Origin: Hymenoscyphus infarciens | Lineage: Eukaryota; Ascomycota; Leotiomycetes; Helotiales; Helotiaceae | Length of the DNA: 64,000 bases | Assembly (NCBI GenBank): GCA_001414345.1 | Contig: LLCB01000150.1 | Span: 62,001 to 126,000, forward strand | Direction of reading: 5' to 3' | Shown here: positions 46,371 to 58,580 of the stretch, in pieces | Position numbering within the stretch: position 1 is the first letter of the stretch | How the letters are laid out: every line of letters begins with the position of its first letter | Program-made: the position numbers and the translations under genes | The notes under the pieces: model-generated | The model's input: only the letters and a program-made list of their open reading frames with translations | Told to the model about the DNA's origin: nothing | Databases searched by the model: none

Positions 46371-46919
46371 GATACTTTTCGGAGATCTTCATCAACTGGC
46401 CGTGTGTCTTTGAGCTCGCGATAATTGTGCGAGCGAGATGAGATGGAATTGGAGGGACATGTTGTGGGAAACGGAAAAGATGCCGGATCAGGTGGCACTT
46501 TCTTCAAGCTTTCCTGCATTTTGTGATGGAAAAGCGTGCTGAATCTGCTTGAGAGATGTTTGATGTTAAATGGTGTCGTCGATGATTATTTCATGTTTTT
46601 TTGGTGTTGTGGGGAGGAGATAGGTACGGAGGGGAAGATGAAAGAAGAAGCCGGGGCGCATTGCGGCGGACGAGGACGAGCTGTCAGTGCTGTTACCTAG
46701 GTTAAGCTCCGCCGGCGCCTTGGCAAAACGTTATTCCGGCTTCTAGCAACTCCAACGTGTCAACACCACCAACCAACTCTATATCTACAGTAACTACCCC
46801 CTTCGCAATCGCATCGCTAGATCCTCCACGATATGGGCACATAGCCAAACGCATCCAGCTAGGCTATTCGCGACTTGGGTCCAAGCTGAAATAGAAATAC
46901 CTAGTCATTAATCCGCAAG

Positions 46920-49687
46920 ATGGGACGGCTTGCGTGGTACGCCGGGGTAAGCTCTGCCATAACCCAAACCCCAGCCTAACTTCAAGACGGAACTAATGAT
47001 GGAGTTATTAGGTATCCACCGCCCTGGCTGCAGGAGTGGTAGTATCCGCATTCAACCAAAGAGCAAACTTCTATTCGGCATGTGTGTATTTGGCGCAAAG
47101 TAACTTGTGCTTGATGGTAAGCTAGTTTCCAGTTCCCAGAAGGCTTTTGCGGCAATGCTGACCCCCATCTAGATCCTCATCAACCTGATTCTCTTTATAT
47201 ACGGCAGTTTTATGTATGGACTGCAGCGCATATGTTACGGAGCTCTGCGACCCATTGAAATCGAACAACTATACGAGAAAGCCTGGTTCGCGATTACGGA
47301 AACATGTCTGGCCATGACCATATTCAGAGAGGAGGTGGGCGCCTGGTTCCTGGTCATGTTTGTTGGACTTTTAACTGGAAAAGTGTGGGGTTGGATCGGG
47401 GATGGAAGGGTGGAGGTCCTTGAACAACAGCCGCCTGCGAATCCCCGATTATTCCACATCCGATTGAGCATCTCTCTGACCATGTCCGTTCTATATGATC
47501 TCTGGTTGATGAATTACACCATCAACACCGTTATACAGCAAGCTCGCCCAAACATGATGGTCATGTTTCTTTTCGAGTTTGCCATATTAACTACATGCTC
47601 TTTCGCGACTGGGTTCCGCTACTGCATCTCGTTAATCGAGGCCAGCAAGATAAAGAAACAAACCCAGGAGAGGCTACTTGAACGCCGGAGAGAGGTCCGG
47701 GAAGAACGGGCAGCGATTATCAGACAGCGAGAGGTGGCGGCTGCCGCTGGTACGGAGGAAAGCGATGCGGCTCAGTCAAACACTCCACTGCCTTCAGAAG
47801 ATGACGTGGATGAAATGGATATCGAAGTTCCCGGTTGGGAGGCCAAGGGCCACTGGGTATTGACTCTTGACCTCATATCAGGTCGGTACAAATGGTCCCT
47901 GGCACTTATTATCGCTAACAATCATAGACTTCATCAAGCTTGGGATATATGTCACGTTCTTCGTGATCCTATTCATGTTCTACGGCCTTCCTATCCACAT
48001 AATACGGGATCTATTCTTGACTGCTCGGTCGTTCAGCAGAAGGTTGACTGCATTTATTCGTTACCGACGTGCTACACAAGATATGAATACCAGATACGAG
48101 GACGCCACCGTCGAGGATATCGAACGGGAAGATACTTGTATCATATGTCGCGAGGAAATGAGACCTTGGTCTGTCACCAATCCCCAGGAGCCGCCTGCTG
48201 CTCCGGGTGCTCCACCCCAAGGTCGTGCTTTCAATAGCCCCAATGAACGGACAAGACCTAAAAAACTGCCTTGCGGTCATATCCTTCATCTTGGATGTCT
48301 CAAGAGCTGGCTCGAACGCCAGCAGGTTTGTCCTACGTGCCGAGCATCTGTTGTTGATACTCCACAAACTCGACCAGCTGGTAACAACGCCAACCCAGGT
48401 GCCCCGGGCGCTCAACCACCAGCTCCAGGACAGCAAAACGGGCCCGTTGCAGGCCCCCAACCTCCCGCCGCTCCTCGAGCTGCCGGGCGCATGAGAATGC
48501 TTAATTTTGGGCCTCTCCGGGTTGGATTTGGGCAAGCCAATTTACAGGATCTTCCGCAAGGCCTCGGTGGTCAACAGCCAAATCAACAAAATAATGCTGT
48601 GGCTGGTGGCCCAAGAGTGTATGGGCTGGAATTGGGCTTTCCCAGACGTCAGCCTCAGCCTCAGCCACAAGCCCAGGGAGCAGCGAACATGGCGGGGAGT
48701 ACACAAGAACAGCTCCAGCAAATAGAACAGCAGATCGTGGCAGAAATTCGAGGCCTCCAATTAGCTCAACAGGAACTGCAATTGGTGCAGTTGCTGCAGA
48801 TAGAACTTGCCAGACTTCGACTTGTGCAAAACGGTGGAGCAGACCCTCTCGCGACGAACCTCCAAATTCCTCAAATGGGAGCGCTAGGAGCTAGACAATC
48901 GCCATTTTCGGTCACTGTCCCTCAGGTGCCTCAAATGCAGAGGCACGGGGCTCGTCCGAACACAGCGGCAATTCCATCTGGCAGTGGTGATCTCCCGCCT
49001 GGAGTTACGATTCCAGAAGGTTGGTCACTTTTGCCGCTACAGAGGTTGGATGGTCAAACACAAATCCCTTTAGCCGGACCTGCAGCAAGCTCAGGATCGG
49101 CCCCCACCGCCACCACTCAACCTAGAACCATCAGCCCTATGAGCAGAACATCTAATAATAATCTGACACCAACACCAACTACAAACCCCGATCACCCATC
49201 ACAAGCATCGTCAATTCATTCGTCCGACACAAACGCCATCCCTACTCCGCCGTCGGTTGTAGCCGACCAATCGACATCTTCCAACGTGGCCTCAAATACC
49301 ACGCTCCCCAGTACCACCTTGTACAATATTCCTGCATTGAACGAATCAAGTGACGGGTCTCAGAATCCTTCGGTTTTACCCAGCTGGGGATCACCTCAAC
49401 TATTTTCAGGACCAACCTTAACGGCGGGTAATCCGAACGCCATCCCATCTTCTTCGACAATGCCACCGCCCCCAAACTCTGGGGACGCTCTTCCTCAAGG
49501 GAGCCATGTGGAGAGGGCAACATCGACGGATGCGCATGTGTCCCGTGTAGCTTCTGCCACAACAACGGAACATGGCGGTAATTCTGTTTTGTCTGAAGAT
49601 ATAGATTCCGATGAACGCAGTGAATCAAAGGGGAAGGGAAGAGCTCCCTTCGTGGAAGATGCCGATGATGAAGCTGAGGGCTCGTGA
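46920..49687 (+). CDS. hrd1: Hrd1/synoviolin, ER-membrane E3 ubiquitin ligase
   Basis: Exons 46920-46946, 47012-47116, 47173-47881 and 47928-49687 encode 866 aa. Hrd1 forms the retrotranslocation channel and ubiquitin ligase that removes misfolded proteins from the ER. The N-terminal half has several membrane helices ([80 protein letters not shown]). The RING-H2 finger spans residues 351-418 (CIICREEM ... [14 protein letters not shown] ... CPTC). An insert of about 30 residues separates the first two cysteine pairs. The C-terminal 440 residues are a Pro/Gln/Ser-rich disordered tail with a Gln-rich helical stretch ([20 protein letters not shown]) and an acidic end. Exon joins YAG-VST, CLM-ILI and LIS-DFI all keep frame. 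Confidence 0.95.
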
Positions 49688-50635
49688 AGTGGAATACGAT
49701 GATGGTCATGACTTGTAAAACTTGATAACTGTGCATTCGTGGCGTTTAAGGCATAGGACTCGAGAGAGGGTAGGGGGCAATCAAAAGCAAACCCTTTCTA
49801 GTTTATCACGGCGTCTTCTCTTTTTCGTAAAATTTCAAATCACATGCAACTAGTCTCATTTGGAATTGTCAAGCGACCCATCTCTTCTGAAAACACGCGC
49901 TACCCCCTAGACTAGTGGATGGGGCCAGGAAGTTTCAGGCATGCAGATGTCTTCACATTTGGGGTTACAATACAAAGTTGCTTCCTTTCCGCTGGATCCT
50001 TGTAGGTTCGTCTCTAGCGAAAACGGTTTGATAGGTTGGGAATCATTAAGAGCGATTTTGTTTTAATCTTTTCGTTCCTGCGACCGTCGCCTATGAATCT
50101 TGGGGTGGCAAATTAGGCATTACAATGTTAGTTTTCTGGTGCCAACACATTGGTTTCGCTTTTTGCTCTTTTGATCCTATGTACTGTTTTGATATGCGAG
50201 GTTAAGGGGGACGGTGAGGGTGAGGGGTTTTGGTAGGGCTGATGGCGCAGCAGAGATATAGGGGTATTTTAGACGCTAAACAGAGGGTAGAAAATTCGGG
50301 GTATGGGATTCCGATTACTGTGAGGTTTCATGCTCAAATTTGTGATTTAAATTTTTAGCTTGTCTAACTGGTTTGAGGAACGAGATGGGAGAGAGATGAT
50401 ATTTGGTGTAAGCTGATCCTTGCTAGCTTCCTTGTTAGGGTTGTTGATGATGAGAGGCGTGCACTACCGATTCTTCCGCGGGTAGGTGAAGGGTTCTTTT
50501 TTCGGTAGGGCTGTGTAGGAGTCGTAGGAAGTATTAGATGATGGAAGATGTTGCCATCTTTGCTGAGAAAGGAGTGAGATGCGGGGTAGACGTAGCGTTG
50601 CGGGCTTTGATATCCGCGTTTAATAATCCTTTAGA
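49688..50635. other. 3' flank of hrd1, no gene seen
   Basis: Ordinary composition, G/T-rich in places. The first part should be the hrd1 3' UTR. Confidence 0.45.
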
Positions 50636-51310
50636 TACCTTTTTTTTTTAGGAAACACTATTCTGTCCTAACGCTAGTATAGGTACTATGCTAGCGTATA
50701 AAATTAGCGAAATTTTAACATATTTACTCTTGCTAGAAAAAGATTACTACTACTATTCTAAAAAGGATTAGTTCTATCTAAAAAAAAGTAAATTTATACT
50801 AAGAGATTATAAATATATAAAATTAAGTAAAAAGAGTAAATAATGCTTATAATAATAATAAATTAATAAACTATATATAATTAAATAAAGCGTCTAAAAA
50901 GTTAATTTAAATCTTAAAAAGCTTAAATCTAAGAACTTTTCTTAATTATATACTAATTACCTAATTAAGCTAGCGCTTTCTCTTTACTTTTATACTAGGT
51001 ATAAGTTCACTTAGTATACTCTCTTATTAATTTTTATAAAACGCTATACTAAAGTCTTTAGTAATCTACTTATTAACTTCTATCTATTGAAAAACATCTC
51101 TACGCGACTAAATCGATTTTTTAGAAATAAAACTATAACTATATACTATATTAATAAGTAGACAATTATAACCGATTTCTAAGAGTCTCTTCCTCTAATA
51201 GTATCGAGAGCTTTAGCTATATAGCCTATTATTAGAAGGAAAGACGTAGATAGACGCGTTTATAGTAATTATCTCTTAGCTAAAGTATAATAACTTAAGA
51301 TATATGGAAA
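50636..51310. other. A/T-rich repeat remnant, RIP-like
   Basis: The sequence suddenly becomes A/T-dominated with TTAG, CTAA and TATA words and loses all frames, like the 6-19 kb block. A small palindrome (ACGCTAGTATA against TATGCTAGCGT) lies near its left border. I could not identify terminal repeats or a family. Confidence 0.6.
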
Positions 51311-51351
51311 GGGTTTATAGTGAATTGAGGAATCAGCTTAATAAGCAGGGG

Positions 51352-51371
51352 GGAGGCATATATATGCCTCC
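51352..51371. repeat. perfect 20-bp palindrome
   Basis: GGAGGCATATATATGCCTCC reads the same on both strands and lies at the edge of the A/T-rich remnant. It could form a small cruciform or be a mobile-element end. Confidence 0.7.
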
Positions 51372-52017
51372 ATTCGTGCCGAGTAACCTCTATTCTACTA
51401 ACAACACTTCCTATCGCTTTTAACGTCTTATTTAGTATTAAGCTCTTTTTCAACCCAATAACACTCTCATCTATCACTTCGGGGACCTGTGCGAAATAAG
51501 AATCGTAAAAGTTGGTGCCTCAAAATGTGAGTTACGATGTCATATCGCTGTTTCGACATTAGGCGAGGTCGTGGTAGATGATCTTGTAGCTCCTAACTTC
51601 GGCAAACGAGTGTATAGAAGAAGATGAGGAGGTTGCGATATTAAAGCCGGGGGTGCAGTTTTACGAAAGAGTGTGTTAGAAGGTGATGTGACTAGGAAAA
51701 GTTGAGGTAGTGCGGAGGGAGGTGGTGGGGTGTTTGGAAAGATGAGAGAGGGTAGGGTGGGTTGAGAATGGGAATATGGTTTTATGGGGGCGAGCTGTAG
51801 GGGTAGGGTGGTGGGACAAAAATTTGATTGTTTCTGAGCGGTAATATTACCTCAATTCGATAACTCGACAACTCCTTGGAAGATGACGAAGAAATCAGAG
51901 ACAACGGCGACTTACAAGAAAACGAACCTTTATTGAAAAAGACATATCACACCTTGCGAATATCACGGAGTTCGGCTTGTGTTGAACTTGAGGGTTGCTT
52001 GTTTTGCTCTAGTCTTC

Positions 52018-53018
52018 TTACTCTCGGCCCAGTAGTAGTTTTGTCTTCTCGACGTGGCTTTTGGTAAACCCTAAACATTTGATCAAGTACCCCTCAGCAC
52101 TCTTTACTTCACTATCTTTCCAGTTCTCATCCATCCACTCTAACAGTGCCAATATATTTTGTGCTCTAATTCCACTCAAATCTAACATCCTAGGTTCTTC
52201 AAATACTTCTTTGGTATTTGGTTTCTCTATTTGTTACAACAAGACTCCAACCAGTTATTCCCGAAATGGTTCGATACCAATTCTCGCAAGTGCATAATCG
52301 TATGCGATGTCTTTTTGGGGTGTTTTGACCAAAGATAAGATGAGGGCAGCGAGTATACCAGTTCTCGCGCCGGCTTCGGAAAGGTCCATTATCAGCTCAA
52401 TCGGTTCCGACATCGATAGCCCGAGAAAGGCAATTATTGGAAGAATGGAAGAATTCGTACCCGTGCAGTGAAATAGAATCCCCCCTTCCCCACCATCCCG
52501 TAATCTCTCGAAAATAGTTCGGTATACGTCTCGATGGGTATCTTCTAAAACACGAATACATTTTCAAATATCCATCTATGCCATTATTTGGGACAAACTC
52601 CGACGGAGCAAGTCGCTTTTTGGGACTAGGGTTTCCCAATTCCGCTCCTTGGTCTTCAATCGCTCGCGACCCTATATCAGGTCATGCTCGCGTCCAGACA
52701 TTCTCTATTCCCGCGATGTCTGGATTAGGGCGTTTCACGACTTCCGCTTGGCTACGAAGGTCGAATATGGTTGTGATAGTGTAGTCTTGCATGAGCTTGG
52801 AGACTTTCTTGGGGGAGGTGAGAGAGTGAGCCTGGACGGAAGAGGAAGTTTGATATAACAGTTGGAGAAGTAATTACTCGGAGGTTGAGTGCATTAGGAA
52901 TTGAAAGGAATGGTGGTAAGGCGAGAGTTTGATTTACCAAATCTGTGGGAACATTCATATCGATAGGCGTTTTGAGGAGTGCTGGAGGGTCGTCTGGTTG
53001 CGATTCAAAAAGTACCAT
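52018..53018 (-). pseudogene. decayed protein-tyrosine/serine phosphatase (Y_phosphatase3-like)
   Basis: The reading frame starts MVLFESQPDDPPALLKTP. It passes through FLFRPGSLSHLPQESL, then SKLMQDYTITTIFDLRSQ in another frame, then EDTHRDVYRTIFERLRDGGE and ILFHCT. A probable intron (GTACGA...CGAAG) leads to AGARTGILAALILSLV, and the end is LLEWMDENWKD...GYLIKCLGF. This order is that of fungal tyrosine phosphatases with an HCTAGKDRTG P-loop. Damage: a frameshift after LPQESL, an in-frame TGA after NVWTRA, a frameshift near GYLKMY, a P-loop one residue short (HCTAGARTG, which breaks the Cys-x5-Arg spacing), and a stop after GIEPFRE. It is therefore almost certainly inactive. Confidence 0.75.
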
Positions 53019-54828
53019 TTTGGCAATGGACGTGAGTTGAAGAGTTAGAGAAAAACACTTCCACCAAGGCGACAGTCGGAGGTGGGGCAATTCGGCTGAA
53101 TAAGCTTAGCGAGCCCCTGATTGGCTTTCACAAAGAGAAGAGGGACAAATTATAATTATAATTTCATCATTTTGGTAGTTTTTCTTTGTTATTGATGAAT
53201 GTATCATTCCTAAGACGAAGGGTCTCATCGACCAAAAAGAAGATTTCATAGGCGGAAGATCCATTGCAGTCCAAACATGCGAATACTGTAACTTGGGCAG
53301 TTGAAGACCGGAAAACTTCTAGAACAAAGCAATACCAGGAATCCAGGATGAATTAGGAGGCTCTATGGATTTCTCGCAATAATTTTGCACACTATAGATT
53401 GATCCGGCTGAACCTCCGCAATCCTTGCGTAAAATGCTCATCAAGTCAACGAGATCGCCTGGGATGTTTGGGGTCGGTAGAGACCTTCAAGCTCACCACG
53501 AGCTATAGTCCTTTTCGGCAGATTACGCTGCCAAAGATGCTACGTTGTAGGCTTTTCCATTAGGAAGGTTCTGTCCGCACTCCCCCTGCTGGCTTGGACT
53601 CAAAACACCAAGTCTTGACCCGACCGGGTTTAGGTACACTCTGCTAGGGCTCAAATGAACTTCAGATGAACGTTACCCCATACACAAAGTGGTTACAGTT
53701 AGTTTAGCGATCTGGAAGAGTGAGTTCCTTGACCATACATTGGACCACCGTTTAAATTGCGTCTAATCCAGAACAGACGTCCCTGCTCTTGCCTTTTTAT
53801 GCCGATACGATGAGCCTCAATTAGGATCACTTCATTTTTTTGGTGTATCACGGGATTTCGCATCACATAAGAGCTTAATGGAAATTATCATTACTCGTAC
53901 ACTGGCCAGAATTTAGCAAAGTCATCTGACGTTGGAGATGCTTTACCTCGGTGTTTGTTGCCCCTTGCACTTTCCTCTGCAACCCCGCCTCTCCAATCTC
54001 TCCATCCTATCACACACCAAATATCACATTTCAACCTCACAAGAATTCCCCCACACATTCACCAAGTATCTTCGGTCATAATTCGGCCATATGCAGGATA
54101 TCACACTGTTGTGGAATTACCAGACTGCCGATTAGGGATCATGACTCCTGTCGATCTCCCATGATATCCGAACATAAGCTGTCGTAACGCCGCCATACCG
54201 TTGGCTCTCAGCCTTCTGACCGTTATCTGACCCATCAACCTATGAGATGTCACACAATACGTGCACGATGGCACTAGAAGCACAACAGCTTCTGTTCTGT
54301 CCCTGCAGAAGTGGCGCATGACGATCTTCACTGACATCTCCTGTCGTCTTTCGAAGCTTCTTCTTCCATTTCAAGGATATTCTCCGGGATCTCTACTGCA
54401 CGACAGCCGCCTTGGCTTAGAGATGACCATTGCTAGCCATCGTTATGACCTGGCAAGGGAGTTCCTGAGGCCGGAAGAATATAACTTTTCCGTCAAGCTT
54501 CTTGGGACGACAATTGTTGCCAACACTGCTCTGAGTAGTGCATTACCCCAGATATTGAGCTCTTTTGGGATGATGTCCATCATTTGATGGGGTCCTTCTC
54601 TCCGTGACGTGTAACTATACCACGTTACTGCCGTGCCCTTCACGCGTGCTGCTCAGAGACGAAATTTGGCAGTCCTTCAGTGGATTGAGGCCAAAGAGCT
54701 TCCCAGGAGAAGCCTATTGTTGAAGGACTATTGATTCCTCGGGGCAAACTAACCGAAATGGCACCGGTAACATGCCTTCCTTTCTTTTTCAGGCAAAGCT
54801 GTCGTTGCGTTTTGGGAACTTGCGAGAG
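53019..54828. other. intergenic, no gene seen
   Basis: Frames at 53,951-54,643 on both strands overlap and show no domain. The right end is the promoter of the GH16 gene. Confidence 0.45.
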
Positions 54829-54834
54829 TATATA
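54829..54834 (+). promoter_or_regulatory. TATA box of the GH16 gene
   Basis: TATATA within GAGAGTATATAGTAGCG lies about 180 bp before the start codon. The intervening leader is rich in CTCC and TTTC pyrimidine words, as in many fungal 5' UTRs. Confidence 0.45.
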
Positions 54835-55012
54835 GTAGCGTTGTCCCTACCATTGAGTTTGTGAACTCCCAGAGCCCTTTCACTCCTTCTAGTAGCTTTT
54901 CCTATCCTTTCATCTCCTCGGTTTCTGCTGTACATATTAGCCCTTATACACATTTTTATTCAAATCCCTCATATACACATCAATCATCCTTAGCTTCAAA
55001 GCAAGTCCCGAC

Positions 55013-56210
55013 ATGGCTTTCAAACGAACCTTCATCGGTGCTAGCCTCTTGGCTTGTTTTAATACTGGAAACGCAGTCGCAGTTCACGCACTTGCAGCAA
55101 ACCTTACAGTACCACACATATTTGCAACTGCCGCGTATCGTCAAGTCGACAATTACAACTCCGGTAATTTCTTCGACAGTTTCAGCTTTTATACCGGCGG
55201 AGACCCTACACATGGCTTTGTCGATTACAAAAACCGAGCTGATGCTCAAAACTTGGGCTTGATCAACAATGGCAACAGCCAAATCTACATGGGTGTTGAC
55301 CATACCACTGTAAATCCAAGCGGTGGACGAGCGTCGGTTCGCGTCTCTTCAAACAAGGCCTACACCCATGGTCTCTTCATTGCAGATATTGCTCATATGC
55401 CTGGTAGCGTTTGTGGAGTATGGCCAGCGTACTGGTTGTTTGGACCTGGGTGGCCCAATGCAGGTGAAATTGTAAGCTCTTCCTCCCATTCTCCTGAGCC
55501 ATGAGGATGTCTCACCCTCGTGGCCTTCTTCTGCGAATGAAATACAGGGCTGATGTGATTTAGGATATACTTGAAGGTGTGAACCTCGCCGGGTCAAATG
55601 CCGTGACCCTTCATACATCTGGTGGATGCACCATGGACACCGCGGGATCCCAAAGTGGAACTGTTTTGCAAAACCCGGATGTTAGCACCCAGTTACTCTG
55701 AGTAAAATGGCTTCTTTGGGCGAATCCCAGAGCTGAGACATTCCCCGAGAAGCATTCCTACAGAAGTATACTGACTCCCAGATTTTCTAGTGCAATGCGG
55801 GAAATGCAAACACAGGTTGTAGTGCGACTACGTCTGCCCCATTCGGTGACAATTTTAATAACGTGGGCGGAGGAGTCTACGCTATGCAATGGGAATCTTC
55901 TGGGATCTATGTCTGGTTCTTTCCTCGAAACGCGATTCCCGGCGATATCCAGTCAGGAAACCCTGTGACGGGAAATTGGGGGTTACCGATCGTGGCCTTC
56001 AATGGAGGTTCTGGATGCAATGTGGACAGCCATTTCATGAACCAAAACATTGTTTTTGACACCACTTTCTGTGGAGATTGGGCTGGAGCTGTTTGGGGGA
56101 GTTCGAGCTGCGCGTCCAAAGGGAGCTGTGAGAGCTACGTTGGTGCTAATCCAGGGGCTTTTACCCCCGCGTATTGGACCGTCAATTCGGTCAAGGTATA
56201 TCAGTTGTAA
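55013..56210 (+). CDS. secreted glycoside hydrolase family 16 beta-glucanase
   Basis: Exons 55013-55471, 55564-55680 and 55791-56210 encode 331 aa. GH16 enzymes of this kind cleave beta-1,3(4)-glucans with retention of configuration. A signal peptide precedes the domain (MAFKRTFIGASLLACFNTGN). The catalytic GEIDILEG is formed across the first intron (AGEI|DILEG), giving nucleophile Glu152, Asp154 and acid/base Glu157. Substrate-cleft words are present (VWPAYWLFGPGWP, TLHTSGGCTM), along with cysteine pairs (SGCNVDSHF, TFCGDWAG, SSCASKGSC). The donor of intron 2 is GTTAGC, less usual. There is no GPI signal or CBM, so the enzyme should be free and extracellular, acting on cell walls of the fungus or a plant. 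Confidence 0.92.
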
Positions 56211-56848
56211 GAGGATGAGGCTCTTGATGGCGATGGTTGAAAGGTGATTTGTCGAGAAGGAGTTTCGGAGTTGATGTCGGAGATTGCAGTTTTGCCTTCC
56301 CGGCGGTAAATCCCAGCAGAATCGCAACACATATTTTTAGATGAACCAATCTACTTTAAAATCAAATATCGCTCTTTCGATGACCAATAGGAAAACATGT
56401 GCGCCTATCTGTGTAAAGCATATACCAACAAGTCACCAAAACAAATATTCGAACTTTGTTTCATCAACTCGTTTGTGCCACTCTTCTTGAATAATTTTCT
56501 TTGATGAATGTTCTTCAATCAACACCACACCTTTATACCTAAACAATATTTTCTAAAATTATGTACTGGATCTTCTAGAATAAAATTCTCAAGCAAATGA
56601 TATTACGCATCGCTGGGATCCACCACAAAATAAGGTATTCTCCTAGAGCTTTTGTGTGTGTTTTCATAAATCACATAAAATCCTGTCACTTATCCTAATT
56701 CTTCACAGAACGATAAGCTCATTACTGCAAAAAATAATCCAAAGTAACTCGCTGCTCCATTCTTTTGTTTTCCTACAAATCTAGCAAGCAAAACTCGGTT
56801 GAGAAACACCATCCCAACTACTATTCTCCATACCAGTTTCGACGAGCT
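56211..56848. other. convergent 3' flanks
   Basis: An A/T-rich but not RIP-decayed stretch between the stop codons of the GH16 gene and the oxidase pseudogene. No gene is seen. Confidence 0.5.
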
Positions 56849-58580
56849 TCAGACTAAGCTTGTGACTCCACCATAACATGGAAATCGCTCATCAGCATCT
56901 TTTCTTTCAAACCCAACACACTTCCAGCACCTCAATAATCCCTCTGGGTCGTATCGTCTCTTGATCTCGCGCAGCCTCTCATAATTCTCCTTTCCCCACC
57001 ATTTCTCTGTCCAATTGTTCGTCCAGGGCGAATCCTCATTGAAATAACTCCCATCTACACCTCCAAATATAACAGTCATATCCTCCATATCTTTAATTGA
57101 CGAAGCTTGCTTTGCCAGAGTGGCTGTTTGTTGAATAAGTGTTGCATTCCACCCGATATCCACACCTAAAGACAACATCCAGACGGAATATCTCCATGCT
57201 ATTGTTGATGACGTGGAGTTTTGAGCATATGGGTAGAGAAATGGTGTATCTGTAGGAATATAGGGTGAGAATCCAAACTTTATTGCTTTCTGTAGCCGCT
57301 CAAAGAATGCTGTGCGACCTTCCTGTGTGGAGAAGAAGATCGAGGGGATTAAGCGAGAAGCTAGTATTCGTGGCGTTCCGACAGCGGCTTCATTTGGGAC
57401 GAGATATTTGGTGTAGAATGCTTGCCATGATGGCAAGGTCTCAACGGTAAAGGTCCCATTGTTTGCAAGGGCAAAGTCGGTTGCAGCTTTCATCGAATCC
57501 TTTGCCTCTTCTAGAGATAGATAGTAGTGATGTGACACTCACTAGATTGCTTGATCGAAAATGACCCCCCCAGCCTTGCTTGACCCAAGGCAATGAATCG
57601 TTGTCCAGTAAACCGAACCACTTGTTCAAATTATTCGTCGTCTGCTTGTACCTTACTTCCGCAACTACCAAGCTCACGGCTTTCTCAACACGATGCGTAC
57701 TTTCCAATACCACACCAAACGTCCCTCCTCCACCTCCTCTCAATGCCCAGAATAAATCCTCATTCTGACATGTATTTGCAACTCTTTCCACCCCATCAGG
57801 AGTAACAGTTTTGAACTGGAGAACCCGATCAATACCAAGTCCGTAGACAGGTGAAAGAACAGTATGCCCGCCTCCTTAAACCCACCCCCCGGAGACACTG
57901 ATACTTGCCCCATGTGGGCCAATAAAGGTCACATTCTGTGAGTCTGCGAAGGAGTAGACTTCCCTAGTGTTCACACCTGCGGCAGTAGTTATTGTATCAA
58001 GTGGCCGAAACATAGAGGCTGAACAACCCTCGGGTATAAATGAGGGGTTGCGAGAAAGATTGCGGAGATTGCGTGTCTAGATAGCCAAAGAGTTTTTGAA
58101 ACTGCTTCGTCCAAGATAATCGTGTCCGCTGTTCTTGATTGATAGTTTGATACCGGTATATCGAGAAAATTCGAATGCTGCGACGACCTGTGAAGGAGAT
58201 CGAACATCGATGTAGTATCTTGAAACGCTTCCTTGATTGTAGGTCTGATTGGTAAATGCAGAGGGGTTGGCTGGAAATGTTGGATCAAGAAGGCATTTGT
58301 CTGTGTTGTTGGTGAGACAGAGCTCGTCTTGGTTGTTCGCAAACCCATTGTAGAACTCGGCGCGGTAGAGAGTAGTTGTATAATTTACTTGAAATTTGAC
58401 TGCAAGTCGGGTTAGACAAGCTTGGGATTCATCATCGGCAGAGAAGCATGAGTGTGAGAAGGGTTTCGCAGAGTGAAGGTTTCCATTGACTGTTCGATTC
58501 AGCTGAGTCCATATATCGCTGTTTGCAGCTCTGGTAACCCATGATGTAAGAAAGAAGAGGACCAAGCAGTATAAAGGCAT
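56849..58580 (-). pseudogene. AA7/berberine-bridge-type FAD oligosaccharide oxidase, broken by stops
   Basis: Signal peptide MPLYCLVLFFLTSWVTRAAN, then an FAD-binding PCMH domain with GHDYLGRSS (the His that would bind FAD covalently), [28 protein letters not shown] and [14 protein letters not shown]. The C-terminal BBE segment follows (NWTEKWWGKENYERLREIKR, then YDPEGLLRCWKCVGF). Related enzymes oxidise oligosaccharides or alcohols and produce H2O2. Two in-frame stops interrupt it: TAG for an expected Trp after NSLAI (about 58,070) and TAA for an expected Gln or Leu in GGWV-GGGH (about 57,880). A frame change near 57,540 may be a further lesion, since only about 32 nt are available for an intron. 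Otherwise the frame is well preserved, so inactivation looks recent. Confidence 0.82.
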
